Source of the DNA: Vagococcus elongatus | GTDB taxonomy: Bacteria; Bacillota; Bacilli; Lactobacillales; Vagococcaceae | DNA length: 64,000 nt | Direction: 5' to 3' | NCBI RefSeq assembly: GCF_003987645.1 | Contig: NZ_NGKA01000004.1 | Location: 1-64,000, forward strand | Shown here: piece after piece, positions 62,179 to 64,000 of the stretch | How the letters are laid out: the number at the start of each line of letters is the position of its first letter | Position numbering within the stretch: the stretch's first letter is position 1 | Translations under genes and position numbers: made by a program | The notes under the pieces: generated by a model | What the model was told of the DNA's origin: nothing | Database searches by the model: none | What the model saw: the letters and a program-made list of their open reading frames with translations, nothing else

Positions 62179-64000
62179 TTAAGCAATTTCCGAGCCATTG
62201 GGAATATTCTTCGCTACTTCTATAATCTTCAATTTCCCATCATATTCAGCTGACAGAATCATTCCTTGACTGAGCAGCCCGCGGATTTTCCTTGGAGCCA
62301 GATTAGCTACAATCGCCACTTTTTTCCCGATTAAATCCTCTGGGTCTGGATAAAATTCTGCCACCCCGGAGATGATTTGCCGATGCCCTTTGTCCCCTGC
62401 ATCCAAACGGAATTTCAACAGTTTATCAGCGCCTTTAACCTTCTGGCAATCAATAATTTCCGCCACCTTTAATTCCATGGCTTGGAAGTTTTCAAATGGA
62501 ATAGGTTTCTCTTTCGACGATACCAGTTCTATTTCTTCCGGATTCCAAATAATTGTTTCGTCAGCTGGCTTTTCATTCATTTTTTCTTTGATAAAAGCAA
62601 CTTCTTCCTCTACTTCCAACCGAGGGAAAATCGGCTGACCTTTGCTGATTACCTTTATATTTTCCGGGAATTCTCCAAAGCGGATACTTTCCATATTGAT
62701 TTCTTCTTGCGCCAACCCAAGCTGTTTGAAGATTTTCCGCGGTGTGCGGGTCAATATCGGCTGAAGTAAAATTGCAACGATTCGCAAGGACTCCGCCAGA
62801 TGCACCATCACACTTTCCAATTCTTCTCTGCGTTCCTCATCCTTAGCAAGCACCCACGGTTCAGTCTCGTCAATATACTTGTTGGCACGAGAAATCAACG
62901 TCCAGACTTCTTGCAACGCTAAACTGAACTCCATGTTTTCCATTGCCTTATGATATCGCCCGATTACATTTGCTGCTGTGGTCGACAATTCACTATCAAA
63001 ATCCGTCACAAGAGATGCATATTTAGGAACGATTCCTTCACAATATTTATTGATCATTGCCACTGTACGATTCAAAAGATTTCCCAAATCATTGGCTAAA
63101 TCATAATTCACACGAGAAACAAAATCCTCAGGAGTGAAGACACTGTCGTTACTGTACGGCATCGAACGAAGCAAATAGTAACGCAACGCATCCAGACCGT
63201 AGCGATCTGCCAGCATGTCGGGATAGACCACATTGCCCCTTGATTTAGACATTTTGCCATCTTTCATCACAATCCAGCCATGGGCATAGATTTTTTTAGG
63301 CAAGGGAAGATCCAAAGCCATCAACATGATCGGCCAGTAAATCGTGTGGAAACGTACGATTTCTTTTGCAATCACATGCACATCAGCCGGCCAAAATTTC
63401 TGGAATTTTTCATCGTGATCGGTGCCGTAACCCAACGCTGAAATATAATTGATCAAAGCATCAATCCAAACATAAATCACGTGTTTAGGGTCACTTGGCA
63501 CTTCCACACCCCAGCTAAACGTTGTCCGAGTCAGAGCTAAATCTTCCAGTCCCGGTTTTATAAAATTATTCAACATTTCATTTTTACGTGATTCCGGCTG
63601 AATAAACTCCGGATGGGTGGCGTAATGCTCAATCAATCGGCCGGCATACTTGGACATTTTGAAGAAATAACACTCTTCTTTTACCAATTCTACTTCATGA
63701 CCGCTTGGAGCCAAACCGCCGACGACATTCCCGTCATCATCACGAAAAACTTTCATTAACTGTTTCTCTGTAAAATATTCTTCATCTGAGACTGAGTACC
63801 AGCCTTCATACTCCCCAAGGTAAATATCTCCTTGAGCTAACAGTCGTTCAAAAACTTTTTGAACCACTGCCTTATGCTGAGGGTCCGTCGTTCTGACAAA
63901 ATAGTCATAACTAATGTCCAGACGTTTCCATAATTGCTGTACCCCCACCGCCATCCCGTCAACATATTCTTGGGGGCTGACATTTAGTTCCTTAGCTTTT
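62179..64000 (-). CDS. metG: Methionyl-tRNA synthetase, 5' end beyond the window
   Basis: The reading frame is open to the window edge (…AKELNVSPQEYVDG at 64000-63955), so the first part of the gene with the HIGH motif is missing. What is seen are the KMSKS loop (KDGKMSKSRG), the anticodon-binding helical domain, and a C-terminal EMAPII-like tRNA-binding domain (about the last 105 residues; FQAMELKVAEIID to the end) typical of Gram-positive MetG. It attaches methionine to tRNA-Met. It is followed by a terminator before tatD. Confidence 0.96.
   Translation of the reverse strand, partial: KAKELNVSPQEYVDGMAVGVQQLWKRLDISYDYFVRTTDPQHKAVVQKVFERLLAQGDIYLGEYEGWYSVSDEEYFTEKQLMKVFRDDDGNVVGGLAPSGHEVELVKEECYFFKMSKYAGRLIEHYATHPEFIQPESRKNEMLNNFIKPGLEDLALTRTTFSWGVEVPSDPKHVIYVWIDALINYISALGYGTDHDEKFQKFWPADVHVIAKEIVRFHTIYWPIMLMALDLPLPKKIYAHGWIVMKDGKMSKSRGNVVYPDMLADRYGLDALRYYLLRSMPYSNDSVFTPEDFVSRVNYDLANDLGNLLNRTVAMINKYCEGIVPKYASLVTDFDSELSTTAANVIGRYHKAMENMEFSLALQEVWTLISRANKYIDETEPWVLAKDEERREELESVMVHLAESLRIVAILLQPILTRTPRKIFKQLGLAQEEINMESIRFGEFPENIKVISKGQPIFPRLEVEEEVAFIKEKMNEKPADETIIWNPEEIELVSSKEKPIPFENFQAMELKVAEIIDCQKVKGADKLLKFRLDAGDKGHRQIISGVAEFYPDPEDLIGKKVAIVANLAPRKIRGLLSQGMILSAEYDGKLKIIEVAKNIPNGSEIA

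Overview
The window is chromosomal DNA of a low-GC Gram-positive bacterium of the Lactobacillales. It is most likely Enterococcus or a close relative. The evidence is strong AGGAGG ribosome-binding sites, LPXTG-type surface protein anchoring, ECF vitamin transporters under TPP and THF riboswitches, PRD/Mga-type regulators, PTS sugar operons, cre-like sites, MsmK, an rlmH-htrA neighbourhood and the comEA-comEB-comEC-holA order. No rRNA, tRNA, CRISPR array or intact mobile element was seen. The only IS trace is a decayed ISL3-family transposase at about 5.1-5.7 kb.

Layout. 0-5 kb: an internalin-like LRR surface protein and a signal peptidase I-like protein, divergent from an Rgg-like regulator. 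5-9 kb: IS remnant, an unknown protein followed by a frameshifted zinc-ribbon gene, and a DUF697-type GTPase. 9-20 kb: rlmH, a dense DnaA-box cluster, htrA, YitT, a ZIP metal transporter, thiT with TPP riboswitch, holA and the comE operon (comEC frameshifted). 20-28 kb: a TIM-barrel-like protein and a 2321-residue LPXTG adhesin with sixteen near-identical 288-bp Cna_B repeats. 28-34 kb: DUF1846 protein, galE, and a GH2 glycosidase/MFS transporter pair. 34-41 kb: a seven-gene PTS operon with PRD/EIIA regulator, EIIB, EIIC, two GmhA-like SIS isomerases and a split transketolase. 41-45 kb: trehalose genes treC and treB (treB frameshifted). 45-50 kb: Mga-like regulator and a PepT-like peptidase/YitT/membrane protein operon. 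50-55 kb: an AraC-regulated cluster of two Gfo/Idh/MocA oxidoreductases and a TIM-barrel isomerase-like protein, then KDPG aldolase. 55-64 kb: ackA, a methyltransferase, folT with THF riboswitch, msmK, rsmA, rnmV, tatD and the 3' part of metG.

The best candidate for an undescribed system is the 34.5-41.1 kb operon. Its gene content suggests a sugar imported and phosphorylated by an ascorbate-family PTS, isomerised by SIS enzymes, and fed to a dedicated transketolase. The only EIIA visible is fused to the regulator. Other notable points are the DnaA-box cluster between rlmH and htrA, a signal peptidase homologue with Arg at the catalytic Lys position, and three single-base homopolymer frameshifts (zinc-ribbon gene, comEC, treB). 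These frameshifts may be true mutations or sequencing errors.
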